Positions 1 through 7,098 of a DNA stretch of 49,209 bases are shown in pieces. The translations under genes were made by a program, and so were the position numbers. This stretch comes from Phycisphaerae bacterium (lineage in GTDB: Bacteria; Planctomycetota; Phycisphaerae; Phycisphaerales; SM1A02), in contig JABHZL010000025.1 in assembly GCA_018656645.1 (NCBI GenBank), forward strand, positions 1 to 49,209, given 5' to 3'. Within the stretch, counting starts at the first letter, position 1. The number at the start of each line of letters is the position of its first letter. The notes under the pieces were generated by a model. The model was not told the DNA's origin and made no database searches. It saw only the letters and a list, made by a program, of their open reading frames with translations.

Positions 1-120
1 CTCATGTATGCCTTTCTTAATGAAAGTTTGGAAGACCTTGCAGACGATGAATTCAGAAAAACACTAACAGATGAGCTGCTCTCTGCGATGCCAGGTGGCG
101 ATTTCATCAGGACCCTGTAA
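1..120 (+). CDS. sufD: SufD C-terminal fragment (5' end outside window)
   Basis: The first 39 codons read in frame to a TAA at 118-120 with no start codon needed, so this is the 3' end of a gene entering from the left. The peptide is acidic and helical, with a segment reading YAFLNESLEDLADD, like the C-terminal tail of SufB/SufD Fe-S assembly proteins (usual pattern: a short helix after the beta-helix core). The next gene is sufS, whose ATG follows the stop codon with no spacer, the usual sufD-sufS order. SufD is a partner of SufB and SufC in the scaffold that assembles iron-sulfur clusters. Assignment rests on a short tail plus context; SufB is less likely by gene order. Confidence 0.65.
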   Translation, partial: LMYAFLNESLEDLADDEFRKTLTDELLSAMPGGDFIRTL

Positions 121-1338
121 ATGCTAAATACAGAAATCATCGCGGATTCATTTCCCGCATTGCATCAAACAATTGGCGACAATCGTTTGGTCTACCTTGA
201 TTCTGCAGCGACAACTCAAAAACCACAATGTGTGATTGATGCAATTGTTTCCTATTACGAAAACGACAATGCAAACATTCATCGCGGCGTGCACACGCTC
301 AGTCAACGGGCGACCCAAGCACATGAGAACGCGCGCGTATCGATTTCTCGTTTGTTGCATGCTTCAAGACCAGAAGAAATGGTTTTTGTACGAGGTGCAA
401 CTGAAGCAATCAACCTTGTTGCCCAAGCATTTGCAAGACCTCGTTTCGGAGAAGGCGATGTCATTCTCATCACGGAGATGGAGCATCATTCAAATATAGT
501 CCCATGGCAACTTATCTGTGAGCAAACGGGCGCATCACTTGAAGTAGTTCCCGTCTGCGACGATGGATCAATTGATATGGACGCTTACAAGTCCCTGCTT
601 ATTCCAAACGTCGTACTTGTTTCGATGGCGCACGTCTCAAATGCAATTGGCACGATCAATCCAGTTAAGGAAATGTGCAAGTTGGCGAAGGAAGTTGGAG
701 CAACGACTGTTGTCGATGGCGCCCAAGCAGTTGGTCATTTGCAAGTTGATATCCAAGATATAGGTTGCGACTTCTATGCAATTTCTGGGCACAAAATGTT
801 TGGCCCAACTGGTATTGGGTGTTTGTATGGCAAATACGAATTGCTGCAAGAAATGGAACCTTGGCAAGGCGGCGGTGACATGATTTTGTCTGTGTCGTTC
901 GAAGAAACAACGTGGAATGATGTACCCTTTAAGTTTGAGGCGGGCACGCCAAACATAGCGGGAGCGATTGGTTTTGGCGCGGCTGTCAGTTGGATCCAAG
1001 AGATTGGTTACGATGAAATTTTCAAACACGAACAGGAACTTCTCGCCTATGGCAGAGAAGTATTGCTGGCAATTGATGGCGTTGAACTTATTGGCGCTTC
1101 TAAACAAAATGCAGGCGTGATCGCATTTACACTCAAAGGTGTTCACCCCCACGATGTTGGGACGATTCTTGATCACGCTGGTGTTGCAATTCGTACGGGT
1201 AACCACTGCGCAGAACCACTTATGAAACGATTTGGACTTGCCGCAACCTGCCGCGCTTCGCTCTGCATCTATAACACTCGTAAAGATCTTGATTATCTTG
1301 GCGTGGGAATCCAAGAAGCAATGAGGATACTCGGGTAA
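121..1338 (+). CDS. sufS: Cysteine desulfurase SufS
   Basis: This is a 405-residue class V aminotransferase-fold PLP enzyme that takes sulfur from L-cysteine as a persulfide for iron-sulfur cluster assembly in the cytoplasm. The N-terminal YLDSAATTQKP motif, the PLP lysine in SGHKMFG (K225) and the catalytic cysteine in RTGNHCAEP (C363) are all present. The RxGxHCAxP loop is characteristic of the SufS group rather than IscS. Length matches the family (about 405-420). The ATG begins directly after the upstream stop. The stop overlaps the sufU start by one base (TAATG), so the genes are translationally coupled. SufU, next in line, is the usual sulfur acceptor of this SufS type. Confidence 0.95.
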   Translation: MLNTEIIADSFPALHQTIGDNRLVYLDSAATTQKPQCVIDAIVSYYENDNANIHRGVHTLSQRATQAHENARVSISRLLHASRPEEMVFVRGATEAINLVAQAFARPRFGEGDVILITEMEHHSNIVPWQLICEQTGASLEVVPVCDDGSIDMDAYKSLLIPNVVLVSMAHVSNAIGTINPVKEMCKLAKEVGATTVVDGAQAVGHLQVDIQDIGCDFYAISGHKMFGPTGIGCLYGKYELLQEMEPWQGGGDMILSVSFEETTWNDVPFKFEAGTPNIAGAIGFGAAVSWIQEIGYDEIFKHEQELLAYGREVLLAIDGVELIGASKQNAGVIAFTLKGVHPHDVGTILDHAGVAIRTGNHCAEPLMKRFGLAATCRASLCIYNTRKDLDYLGVGIQEAMRILG

Positions 1339-1778
1339 TGTCTGACTTACGCGAACTTTATTTAGAGATGGTCACCGACCATGCTAAAAACCCAAGACAT
1401 CGTGGTAAAACCGACCCGTGTGACTGCATTGGCACCGGACATAACCCACTTTGCGGAGACAAAATTGTCGTGACAATAAGTTTAGACGGGGAGACGATCA
1501 ATGATGTGAAATTTGACGGTGAGGGGTGTGCTATTTCAACAGCATCTTCAGACTTAATGTCCGAAGTGCTACGGGGCAAAACCATACAGGACGCAAAAGA
1601 TATATTTCATGGCTTCCATGAACTTGTTGCTGGTGATGGCACAGCAGAGAGTGTGCCTAAAAAGTTAGCTGTATTTTCGGGCGTGCGGGAATTTCCAATG
1701 CGTGTTAAATGTGCAACGCTTGCTTGGCACACGTTGATTGCGGCGATAGAAGGCAATAAAGAGGCGAGTACAGAATGA
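1338..1778 (+). CDS. sufU: SufU-type sulfur acceptor / Fe-S scaffold
   Basis: The 146-residue product has the SufU/IscU fold signatures: DHAKNPRHRG near the N-terminus, NPLCGDKIVV, GEGCAISTASSDLM and RVKCATLAWHTL. These give the three cysteines and the Asp (in CGD) that bind zinc in SufU and accept persulfide sulfur from SufS. The spacing between the second and third cysteine blocks is longer than in IscU, as in SufU. It overlaps sufS by one base and sufT by four (ATGA), so it belongs to one polycistron. It is expected to act in the cytoplasm as the zinc-dependent sulfur-transfer partner of SufS. An IscU function is less likely because no iscS or hscAB is seen nearby. Confidence 0.92.
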   Translation: MSDLRELYLEMVTDHAKNPRHRGKTDPCDCIGTGHNPLCGDKIVVTISLDGETINDVKFDGEGCAISTASSDLMSEVLRGKTIQDAKDIFHGFHELVAGDGTAESVPKKLAVFSGVREFPMRVKCATLAWHTLIAAIEGNKEASTE

Positions 1779-2173
1779 GTGCATTACAAGAAAATATTAT
1801 TACTGCGATTAAAACGATTACAGATCCAGAGTTACCAATCAATATTTACGACCTTGGGCTTATACGCAAGATAGAAATTGAAAATGGCACTGTACAAATC
1901 GACATGACACTCACCACGCCAAACTGCCCTGTTGCAGATTTGATGCCAACGCAAGTCTTTGACGAGGTATCGAAAGTCGATGGCGTCATGAGCGTGCGAG
2001 TTGCACTTGTTTGGGAACCGCCGTGGACAGTGGCGGATTTATCGAAGCGAGGGAAAGCGGTCCTTGAGTTGATGGACATTGACATCAATCACATGCTTGC
2101 CAAGATGCATGACAACACAACGGGTGTTACGTTATCAGGGACAAAACCCAAAGGCAGCAATCACCCGCAGTAA
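1775..2173 (+). CDS. sufT: SufT / MIP18 (DUF59) family Fe-S assembly factor
   Basis: The 132-residue protein carries a DUF59/MIP18-like domain over about residues 5-95: the TDPELPINIYDLGLI motif, a TTPNCPVADLM segment with the conserved cysteine, and VALVWEPPW. Proteins of this family (SufT, eukaryotic CIA2) help mature iron-sulfur proteins. The start overlaps sufU by four bases (ATGA), making it the last gene of the suf polycistron. After the domain there is a tail of about 35 residues with no recognised motif. The final 39 bases overlap, on the opposite strand, the end of the neighbouring secreted-protein gene. The overlap encodes the SGTKPKGSNHPQ tail here and the last residues of a dockerin-like motif there. 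Confidence 0.88.
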   Translation: MSALQENIITAIKTITDPELPINIYDLGLIRKIEIENGTVQIDMTLTTPNCPVADLMPTQVFDEVSKVDGVMSVRVALVWEPPWTVADLSKRGKAVLELMDIDINHMLAKMHDNTTGVTLSGTKPKGSNHPQ

Positions 2174-2920
2174 ATCCGTCATATTTACGACACCGTCACC
2201 AGAGACGTCTTCATCACATACGGGATCGCATGCTGCTTCACATGTTGCATTTTCACCTCGATACAAGCCACCTGCTTCCCAACATGCAACCGATGCTGTT
2301 TGAACACACACATCACGAATACAACATGCGCCAGCTGGAGAGTTAGTGTCCCTGATTGTGACCATCTCGCCACTCTCCCAACCAATTGAGTCGCCTGCAA
2401 AAATACAAGCCGTAAGCACAGGCCTTGCGTGTTTTGACCAGATACCATCACCGTTTTCTGCGTTGTTTCCTGTAAAAACACATTGATCGACAATTGGATC
2501 GCCGCCCTGCACGTACATTCCTCCTCCTTGGGTTGCCTGATTGTATTCAATCAAGCATAAGCGAAAAGTAGGAGAAGTGTTGATAGCAAGAACGCCGCCT
2601 CCTTGCAGCGAATTCTTGCCACCTGTGATCGTGAACCCTTCGATGATCGTGTCCGATGCTTCTCCGTTCACACAGGAAACAACTGATCCGATCCCACCAC
2701 CATCAATGACTGTCTCTTCAGCACCCATCAACGATTGCAAGGTAATAGACTTTCCAAGAAGATCAATACGCTCACGCCACACACCAACACCCACCAAGAC
2801 AGTGTCTCCATCCTTGGCAATTTCTATCGCCTGTGTAATTGTTTCGCAGTCTTCAGGAACTCGCCAAGAATCAGCACAAACCGATGTTGTTATTGTTATT
2901 GCACACAAAAAGTAATTCAT
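2135..2920 (-). CDS. Secreted right-handed beta-helix protein with one GACC cysteine unit and dockerin-like tail
   Basis: The 261-residue product starts with a hydrophobic export signal (about residues 1-16). It is followed by a beta-helix region (about 17-170) in which PEDCETITQAI, GDTVLVGVGVW and repeated I-E-G/T-I-T-G-G-K turns resemble pectate-lyase-like parallel coils. Around residues 197-236 lies a single six-cysteine unit (GACCIRDVC...ENATC) of the kind repeated about 20 times in the gene at 44802. The C-terminus ends in SGDGVVNMTDLL followed by a Gly-Phe-Cys-Pro end, a calcium-binding dockerin-like half repeat. It is probably exported across the inner membrane and surface-bound or secreted. 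The substrate is unknown and no catalytic residues could be recognised. Confidence 0.75.
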   Translation of the reverse strand: MNYFLCAITITTSVCADSWRVPEDCETITQAIEIAKDGDTVLVGVGVWRERIDLLGKSITLQSLMGAEETVIDGGGIGSVVSCVNGEASDTIIEGFTITGGKNSLQGGGVLAINTSPTFRLCLIEYNQATQGGGMYVQGGDPIVDQCVFTGNNAENGDGIWSKHARPVLTACIFAGDSIGWESGEMVTIRDTNSPAGACCIRDVCVQTASVACWEAGGLYRGENATCEAACDPVCDEDVSGDGVVNMTDLLRVIAAFGFCP

Positions 2921-2992
2921 GTGCGGCAGCGTAATCGTGTTTTTGGCAATCTCTCAATAATTCGCCTTTTTTCATGAAAATTATCAAAAAAG

Positions 2993-3006
2993 TTTGTGCG
3001 CACAAA
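2993..3006. promoter_or_regulatory. 14-base perfect palindrome in the moaA divergent intergenic region
   Basis: The bases TTTGTGCGCACAAA at 2993-3006 are a perfect palindrome. They lie in the 136-base region between the beta-helix gene (start 2920, minus) and moaA (start 3057, plus). A TATGAT -10-like hexamer sits at 3037-3042, only 14 bases upstream of the moaA ATG. The palindrome has the size and symmetry of a dimeric-regulator operator, but no regulator is assigned. It could also be chance in an AT-rich intergenic stretch. Confidence 0.3.
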
Positions 3007-3056
3007 AACTACCTGCGAGGCAGTTTTCACAAAGGGTATGATGCACAACTTAGCCA

Positions 3057-4106
3057 ATGAGTACATCGCTTCCAATTTTGAAACATAGACCACCCATAGC
3101 GCCGCCAAAGGCTGCTCTTAAGGATTCGCTTTTTGATTCTCATGGAAGGCAAATTAGAGACCTAAGACTATCAGTTACAGATCGATGTAACTTCCGTTGC
3201 ATTTATTGCATGGCCCCAGATGTGAAATACATCCCAAAGATGCAACTGTTACGCCTTGAAGAATATATTCGCGTTATCCGTATTGCAATGTCTCTTGGTA
3301 TCAACAAATTACGAATCACGGGCGGCGAACCTACTTTGTATCCCCATCTTGATGAACTTCTACAAGAAGTAGGCAAGATGGGTTTGAAAGATATAGCTCT
3401 TACGACAAACGGTTCTCGGATTCGTAAACAGTGGGCGGAACGTTGGAAAGAAAATGGGCTGAACCGAGTGACCGTTAGCCTTGACACTTTAAAACCACAA
3501 CGCAAAGACGCAATCACTCGATCGCAAACCTCAATTGTTTCCGTGATCGAAGCCATTGATCACCTTCGTGATGTTGGATTACAACCTGTAAAAGTAAACG
3601 CAGTCGTCATGCGGGGAGTAAACGATGATGAAATTATTGACTTTGCTGACTTTGCAATTGAACACAATGTCGACATGAGATTGATTGAATTTATGCCACT
3701 TGACGCTGGCCGTCGCTGGGAAAAAAGACACGTTGTTACTGCACACGATATGCTTGAAAAAATCCGTACCAAATATGAACTCATCGCAGAAAATGATCCA
3801 AAAACAAGTACCTCGGTCAATTATCGGTTTAAAAATGGTAATGGCAGAATTGGAATCATCGCTTCTGTTTCACAAGCATTTTGTGGTGCATGTGACCGAA
3901 TGAGAATGATGGCTGATGGCACAGTTCGACCATGTTTGTTCAGCGATAAAGAATGGTCAATCCTTCCACTTCTGAGAAACGGTGCGAGCGACGGTGAATT
4001 ACGTCAATTTTTTGTCGATGCGATGTGGACAAAATCAGCGGGGCATGAGATGGATCGTGATGATTTTGAACGACCAGAAAAAACAATGAGCACAATCGGC
4101 GGTTAA
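3057..4106 (+). CDS. moaA: GTP 3',8-cyclase MoaA
   Basis: The 349-residue radical-SAM enzyme converts GTP to 3',8-cyclo-7,8-dihydro-GTP, the first step of molybdenum cofactor synthesis. The N-terminal cluster motif is C44-x3-C48-x2-C51 in SVTDRCNFRCIYC. It is followed by RITGGEPTLYP and LTTNGSR (SAM- and substrate-binding segments) and SLDTL. The second cluster is in the C-terminal domain as CGACDR...VRPC (C-x2-C-x13-C). The C-terminal Gly-Gly needed in MoaA is present (MSTIGG). Start 3057 is an ATG; the N-terminus is slightly longer than usual. No other moa, moe or mob gene is visible here, so the pathway must be completed elsewhere. It converges with the DedA-like gene with one base between the stop codons. 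Confidence 0.95.
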   Translation: MSTSLPILKHRPPIAPPKAALKDSLFDSHGRQIRDLRLSVTDRCNFRCIYCMAPDVKYIPKMQLLRLEEYIRVIRIAMSLGINKLRITGGEPTLYPHLDELLQEVGKMGLKDIALTTNGSRIRKQWAERWKENGLNRVTVSLDTLKPQRKDAITRSQTSIVSVIEAIDHLRDVGLQPVKVNAVVMRGVNDDEIIDFADFAIEHNVDMRLIEFMPLDAGRRWEKRHVVTAHDMLEKIRTKYELIAENDPKTSTSVNYRFKNGNGRIGIIASVSQAFCGACDRMRMMADGTVRPCLFSDKEWSILPLLRNGASDGELRQFFVDAMWTKSAGHEMDRDDFERPEKTMSTIGG

Positions 4107-4107
4107 C

Positions 4108-4698
4108 TTACCGCAAAGCCCACCAACCAAGGGCAACCAACAGGCAAGCGACAATGGTCACAAGGTTAAACCATTTTTCTATGAACGTTTTTGCTTGGTC
4201 ACCAATCCACCACACAATTCCAGCCTCAAGACCGTAACGAATTGTTCGTCCAACAATGCATGCGGTAAAAAAGAGACCAAAGTTTAATTTCGCAACACCG
4301 GCAGTTGCCGTCAAGATAAAAAACGGGGCTGGTGTCAAGGCTGCGACAAATACCCAAAGTTGCCCTCTAACTTCAAACTCATCAACCATTGGTTGGATTT
4401 GATCTTCTCCGATAAACCATCCCGCCCCACTCGAAATGATTGATGCAATAATAAAAAACCCAACCATGGCGCCCGCGACGCTGCAAATAACAGAAATAGC
4501 TGCAAAAACTGCTGATTTAGCACGTTTTTCGAGGCACATAGGTATCAGCAGGACATCAGGCGGAACAAATGGCATGAATGCTTCAACAAAAGCGATCAGA
4601 GCGAGGGCAACTGGTGCCATTGGAGTTTTTGCAAAGCCTAGCACCCATTCATAAAGCCGCCTATGGATTGCCCAAGTTGGTATTGTTTCTTGTTCCAT
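4108..4698 (-). CDS. DedA/YqaA (SNARE-associated, VTT-domain) family membrane protein
   Basis: The 196-residue protein has about five hydrophobic segments. The hallmark loops of the DedA/VTT superfamily are recognisable: an early EAFMPFVPPDVLLIPM re-entrant segment and later ALTPAPFFILTATAG, equivalent to the R-x-x-P-x-x-R/G helix of classical DedA. The charged Arg of classical DedA is not evident, and the overall order is closer to YqaA. Members act in the inner membrane as lipid scramblase or flippase-like transporters (some carry undecaprenyl phosphate or other lipids). A second, more typical DedA gene lies at 9039. The gene stands alone, divergent from dut (41 bases apart) and convergent with moaA. 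Confidence 0.7.
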   Translation of the reverse strand: MEQETIPTWAIHRRLYEWVLGFAKTPMAPVALALIAFVEAFMPFVPPDVLLIPMCLEKRAKSAVFAAISVICSVAGAMVGFFIIASIISSGAGWFIGEDQIQPMVDEFEVRGQLWVFVAALTPAPFFILTATAGVAKLNFGLFFTACIVGRTIRYGLEAGIVWWIGDQAKTFIEKWFNLVTIVACLLVALGWWALR

Positions 4699-4739
4699 CT
4701 CTCTGCATCATATACGCCACGAGGAATTACAATGTTCGT

Positions 4740-5183
4740 ATGCACCTTGTCCAAGTGAAATACAAAAAACTTCGTGATCTAGCCGTCGTACCCTCATACC
4801 AAACCGAGCATGCTGCTGGAATGGATTTATTTTCTGCCAACGATGAGCCGATCACGATTGACGTGGGTGAAATTGCAATGATTCCCCTCGGTTTTGCCAT
4901 GGCACTTCCAGACCATTATGAAGCCCAAGTACGACCAAGAAGTGGGCTCGGTTCAAAATTCGGCATTTCCCTTCCCAATTCACCTGGTACGATCGATGCA
5001 GATTATCGGGGAGAGCTTTCGGTTCCTCTGATCAACCATGGCAAAGTTCCATTTGTGGTCGAAACAAATATGCGTATCGCTCAAATGATTATCGCCCCTG
5101 TTGTGCAAGCTTCGTTTGAGGTTGTGGAAGAATTAGATGAAACCGTTCGTGGTGCAGGCGGCTTTGGCTCAACTGGAAACTAA
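4740..5183 (+). CDS. dut: Deoxyuridine 5'-triphosphate nucleotidohydrolase (dUTPase)
   Basis: The ATG at 4740 gives a 147-residue trimeric dUTPase; a longer upstream reading frame exists but would run antisense through the neighbouring gene. All five family motifs occur in order: AGMDLFS, PRSGLGSKFGI, GTIDADYRGEL, RIAQMII and RGAGGFGSTGN. The aspartate in motif 3 is the water-activating residue. The enzyme hydrolyses dUTP to dUMP and pyrophosphate, keeping uracil out of DNA and supplying thymidylate synthesis. A GAGGA stretch at 4721 is rather far from the ATG (about 14 bases). An out-of-frame ATG at 4732 would make only an eight-residue peptide. The stop codon overlaps the convergent gene's stop by four bases. 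Confidence 0.94.
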   Translation: MHLVQVKYKKLRDLAVVPSYQTEHAAGMDLFSANDEPITIDVGEIAMIPLGFAMALPDHYEAQVRPRSGLGSKFGISLPNSPGTIDADYRGELSVPLINHGKVPFVVETNMRIAQMIIAPVVQASFEVVEELDETVRGAGGFGSTGN

Positions 5184-5860
5184 ACCAAACTTTTTAAATC
5201 TGTTAGTCCAATTGGTTCGCGGGTAAAGAATGGCTCCGCAGTTTCGGTTCGCAACCGTCCACCAAAATACTTATCTTGCGCTTCAACCCAACCAACGATC
5301 GAACGATTGTTTTCTGGAACAACAAATTGCGATTCATAGGCAACAATAGCATCTCGTTTTCGGTTTGCATAATTCGTTGTATCAATCAGAAAACTTGGGT
5401 TTGGAACAATTCTTAAATGTGTGCAGTAATAGTAAAACAACCACTTTGGATAGATTGGCTCCCCTGCAAGATCAATCTTTGTGAGTTTTGCATCAAAGCG
5501 AGCATCTTCTACAATTTTCGTTGTTGCAACGTGATCTGGATGCGCATCTTCAAAATACGGGGTGAACACTATTTCTGCTTGATGTTCTCGAATCACCGCA
5601 GCAACGGCGTGCCTTGCTGGAATTGAATGTTCGACGTATCGATTTGGAAGATTCACTGTCGTTCGTTTGACCCCTAGAATAGATGCCGCTGCTGCAGCTT
5701 CTTTTGCTCGAATTTCTGGTGTTCCATGGGGTGTCGGTTCGCCACTTGTCATGTCAAGAAGTAATACATTGTGCCCTTCATTTGCAAATTTTGCAATCGT
5801 GCCTCCCATGCCAAGTTCTTGGTCGTCTGGGTGTGGTCCAACTATTAGTATGTTCGTCAT
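5180..5860 (-). CDS. PIG-L/LmbE family deacetylase, BshB1-like
   Basis: The 226-residue protein is a zinc-dependent N-acetylglucosaminyl deacetylase of the PIG-L/LmbE family. The zinc motif HPDDQELGMGGT is at about residue 8 and the second motif AHPDHVATT at about 112. The segment LLDMTSGEPTPHGTPEIRAKEAAAAASILG matches the layout of BshB1, which deacetylates GlcNAc-malate in bacillithiol synthesis. The gene just upstream on the same strand is a GT4 glycosyltransferase, with seven bases between them. That is the kind of pairing seen for bshA-bshB1, but that glycosyltransferase does not clearly look like BshA. The substrate could instead be another GlcNAc conjugate. Family is certain; the bacillithiol role is inference. 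Confidence 0.82.
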   Translation of the reverse strand: MTNILIVGPHPDDQELGMGGTIAKFANEGHNVLLLDMTSGEPTPHGTPEIRAKEAAAAASILGVKRTTVNLPNRYVEHSIPARHAVAAVIREHQAEIVFTPYFEDAHPDHVATTKIVEDARFDAKLTKIDLAGEPIYPKWLFYYYCTHLRIVPNPSFLIDTTNYANRKRDAIVAYESQFVVPENNRSIVGWVEAQDKYFGGRLRTETAEPFFTREPIGLTDLKSLV

Positions 5861-5867
5861 AGTTCGA

Positions 5868-7025
5868 CTAGCGTACCAAGACTTCGCGGTAAAGTTTGTC
5901 TAATTCTTGCACCATTTTGTCTGCAGCGAATTGTTCTTTACAAAACGCTCTTCCCTCATTCCCAAGGTTCATTCGTTTATCTGGATTAGCTTGTAGTTCT
6001 AAGACTGCCACGCGAAGTGCTTCGTGATCACCAACATCAACGAGATACCCAGTTTTTCCTGAAATGCACACTTCTCTTGTTCCATCAACATCGTTGGCGA
6101 TCACTGGCTTAGCGCCGAGCATTGCTTGCACAACCGTGCGGGGCAAACCCTCACGATAACTTGGATGAACCAATACGTCCATTGCAGCAATATAATTTGC
6201 GATCGTTTCAGGTTGCACAAGGCCAGTGAAAATGACTTGCTTTTCAATACCCATCTCCCTGATTCGTTGTTCCAACCTTTCTCTCCACCATCCGTCTCCA
6301 ACCCAAAGAAGTTTCAACTTTGGGCTGTTTCGTAAAACCTCTCCGAGTGCATCTAAAACATCGTCGTGCCCCTTGTGCTCTGCAAGTCTTGAGACAGTGC
6401 CAACAACAAAATCATCTTTGTCTATTCCAAGTTCTTGTCGCATTGCATCTCCATCTCTCTGTGGAGATAAATACCGATCGACTTCCATTCCACTATAAAT
6501 TGTGGAGAACTGCTTTTGTTTTCCAATCCCCTTGGCAAGCGATTGATCTCGCATTGCATCTGCAACACACGCAATTTTGTGACACCGCTTCGCGGCCCAT
6601 CTTTCTGATGCAACGTAGAGGGTATTTCGCCAAGCTTTCTCATACGGGTGAAATGGAAGCCCATGTATCGTGTGTACTACGCAAGGAACGGAAAGATTCC
6701 ACGCAGCTGCCCTTCCGATGATGCCAGCCTTAGATGAATGAGTGTGCACAACATCCGGCTTCCAAAAACGTATGAGCCGTTTTAAATCCCTGTAACATCG
6801 ATAATCTTGCAACGGCGCTAGTTGCCTGACGAGATTCGGTGTTTCTATAAGATCAATTCCGCCGTGGGACGCCACCCTATCTCTCAACGACCCTTCTGGT
6901 CCGTAAATCGGCCCGTATACGAGTGATACTTCATTTCCTGCATCTGCTTGACCCTCACAAGAAAGAATCGTGTTTTCCTGCGATCCGCCTAGAATGAGCC
7001 GAGTTGAAATGTGCATGATCCGCAT
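5868..7025 (-). CDS. GT4 family glycosyltransferase
   Basis: The start at 7025 (MRIMHISTRL) gives 385 residues; an in-frame ATG at 7016 is also possible. A longer reading from a TTG at 7085 would translate the intergenic palindrome and is unlikely. The GT-B fold is shown by the glycine-rich GGSQENTIL loop near residue 13, HTHSSKAGIIGR and HTIHGLPFHPYEK. The C-terminal domain has GTVSRLAEHKGHDDVL, LWVGDG and the nucleotide-sugar site HPSYREGLPRTVVQAM. The usual EX7E pair is EX7Q here. It transfers a sugar from a nucleotide donor, probably at the cytoplasmic membrane face, for a surface glycan or a small glycoside. It is co-directional with the LmbE-type deacetylase, suggesting they modify the same product. 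Confidence 0.85.
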   Translation of the reverse strand: MRIMHISTRLILGGSQENTILSCEGQADAGNEVSLVYGPIYGPEGSLRDRVASHGGIDLIETPNLVRQLAPLQDYRCYRDLKRLIRFWKPDVVHTHSSKAGIIGRAAAWNLSVPCVVHTIHGLPFHPYEKAWRNTLYVASERWAAKRCHKIACVADAMRDQSLAKGIGKQKQFSTIYSGMEVDRYLSPQRDGDAMRQELGIDKDDFVVGTVSRLAEHKGHDDVLDALGEVLRNSPKLKLLWVGDGWWRERLEQRIREMGIEKQVIFTGLVQPETIANYIAAMDVLVHPSYREGLPRTVVQAMLGAKPVIANDVDGTREVCISGKTGYLVDVGDHEALRVAVLELQANPDKRMNLGNEGRAFCKEQFAADKMVQELDKLYREVLVR

Positions 7026-7029
7026 ACAC

Positions 7030-7094
7030 GCATCATAATTGACCCGCGACCAACTTGACCACGGGTCAAGTTGGTCGCTGGTCAATTATGATGC
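7030..7094. repeat. 31-bp-arm inverted repeat filling a divergent promoter region
   Basis: Left arm 7030-7060 and right arm 7064-7094 are reverse complements at 30 of 31 positions, around a 3-base centre (ACG at 7061-7063). The single mismatch is C7045 against T7079. The repeat occupies nearly all of the 73-base gap between the GT4 start (7025) and the truA start (7099), with exactly four bases on either side. Within each arm the motifs TTGACC, GCGACC and GGTCAA recur. Because the flanking genes diverge, this is not a transcription terminator. It is either a regulatory/promoter palindrome or a remnant of a small mobile palindrome. Confidence 0.9.
7032..7092. promoter_or_regulatory. Symmetric pair of TATGAT -10-like boxes (candidate bidirectional promoter)
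   Basis: TATGAT occurs at 7087-7092 on the plus strand. Through the inverted repeat it also occurs at 7037-7032 on the minus strand. Each hexamer ends six bases before the A of the facing start codon (7099 for truA, 7025 for the glycosyltransferase). If they are -10 elements, transcription would begin at or next to each ATG, giving leaderless messages. No convincing -35 hexamer lies at the usual 16-18 base spacing. This is inference from position and sequence only. Confidence 0.4.
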
Positions 7095-7098
7095 AGGA

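Noticed and set aside
637-1314. A 225-residue antisense frame across sufS and several similar long antisense frames elsewhere (for example 13998-14639 and 46747-47487).
   Set aside because: They lie opposite well-recognised genes, have shadow-type composition and no family resemblance.
7039-7098. Twenty extra N-terminal codons for truA from a TTG (and the mirror on the other strand for the glycosyltransferase).
   Set aside because: They translate the inverted repeat on either strand, and both families start normally after it.
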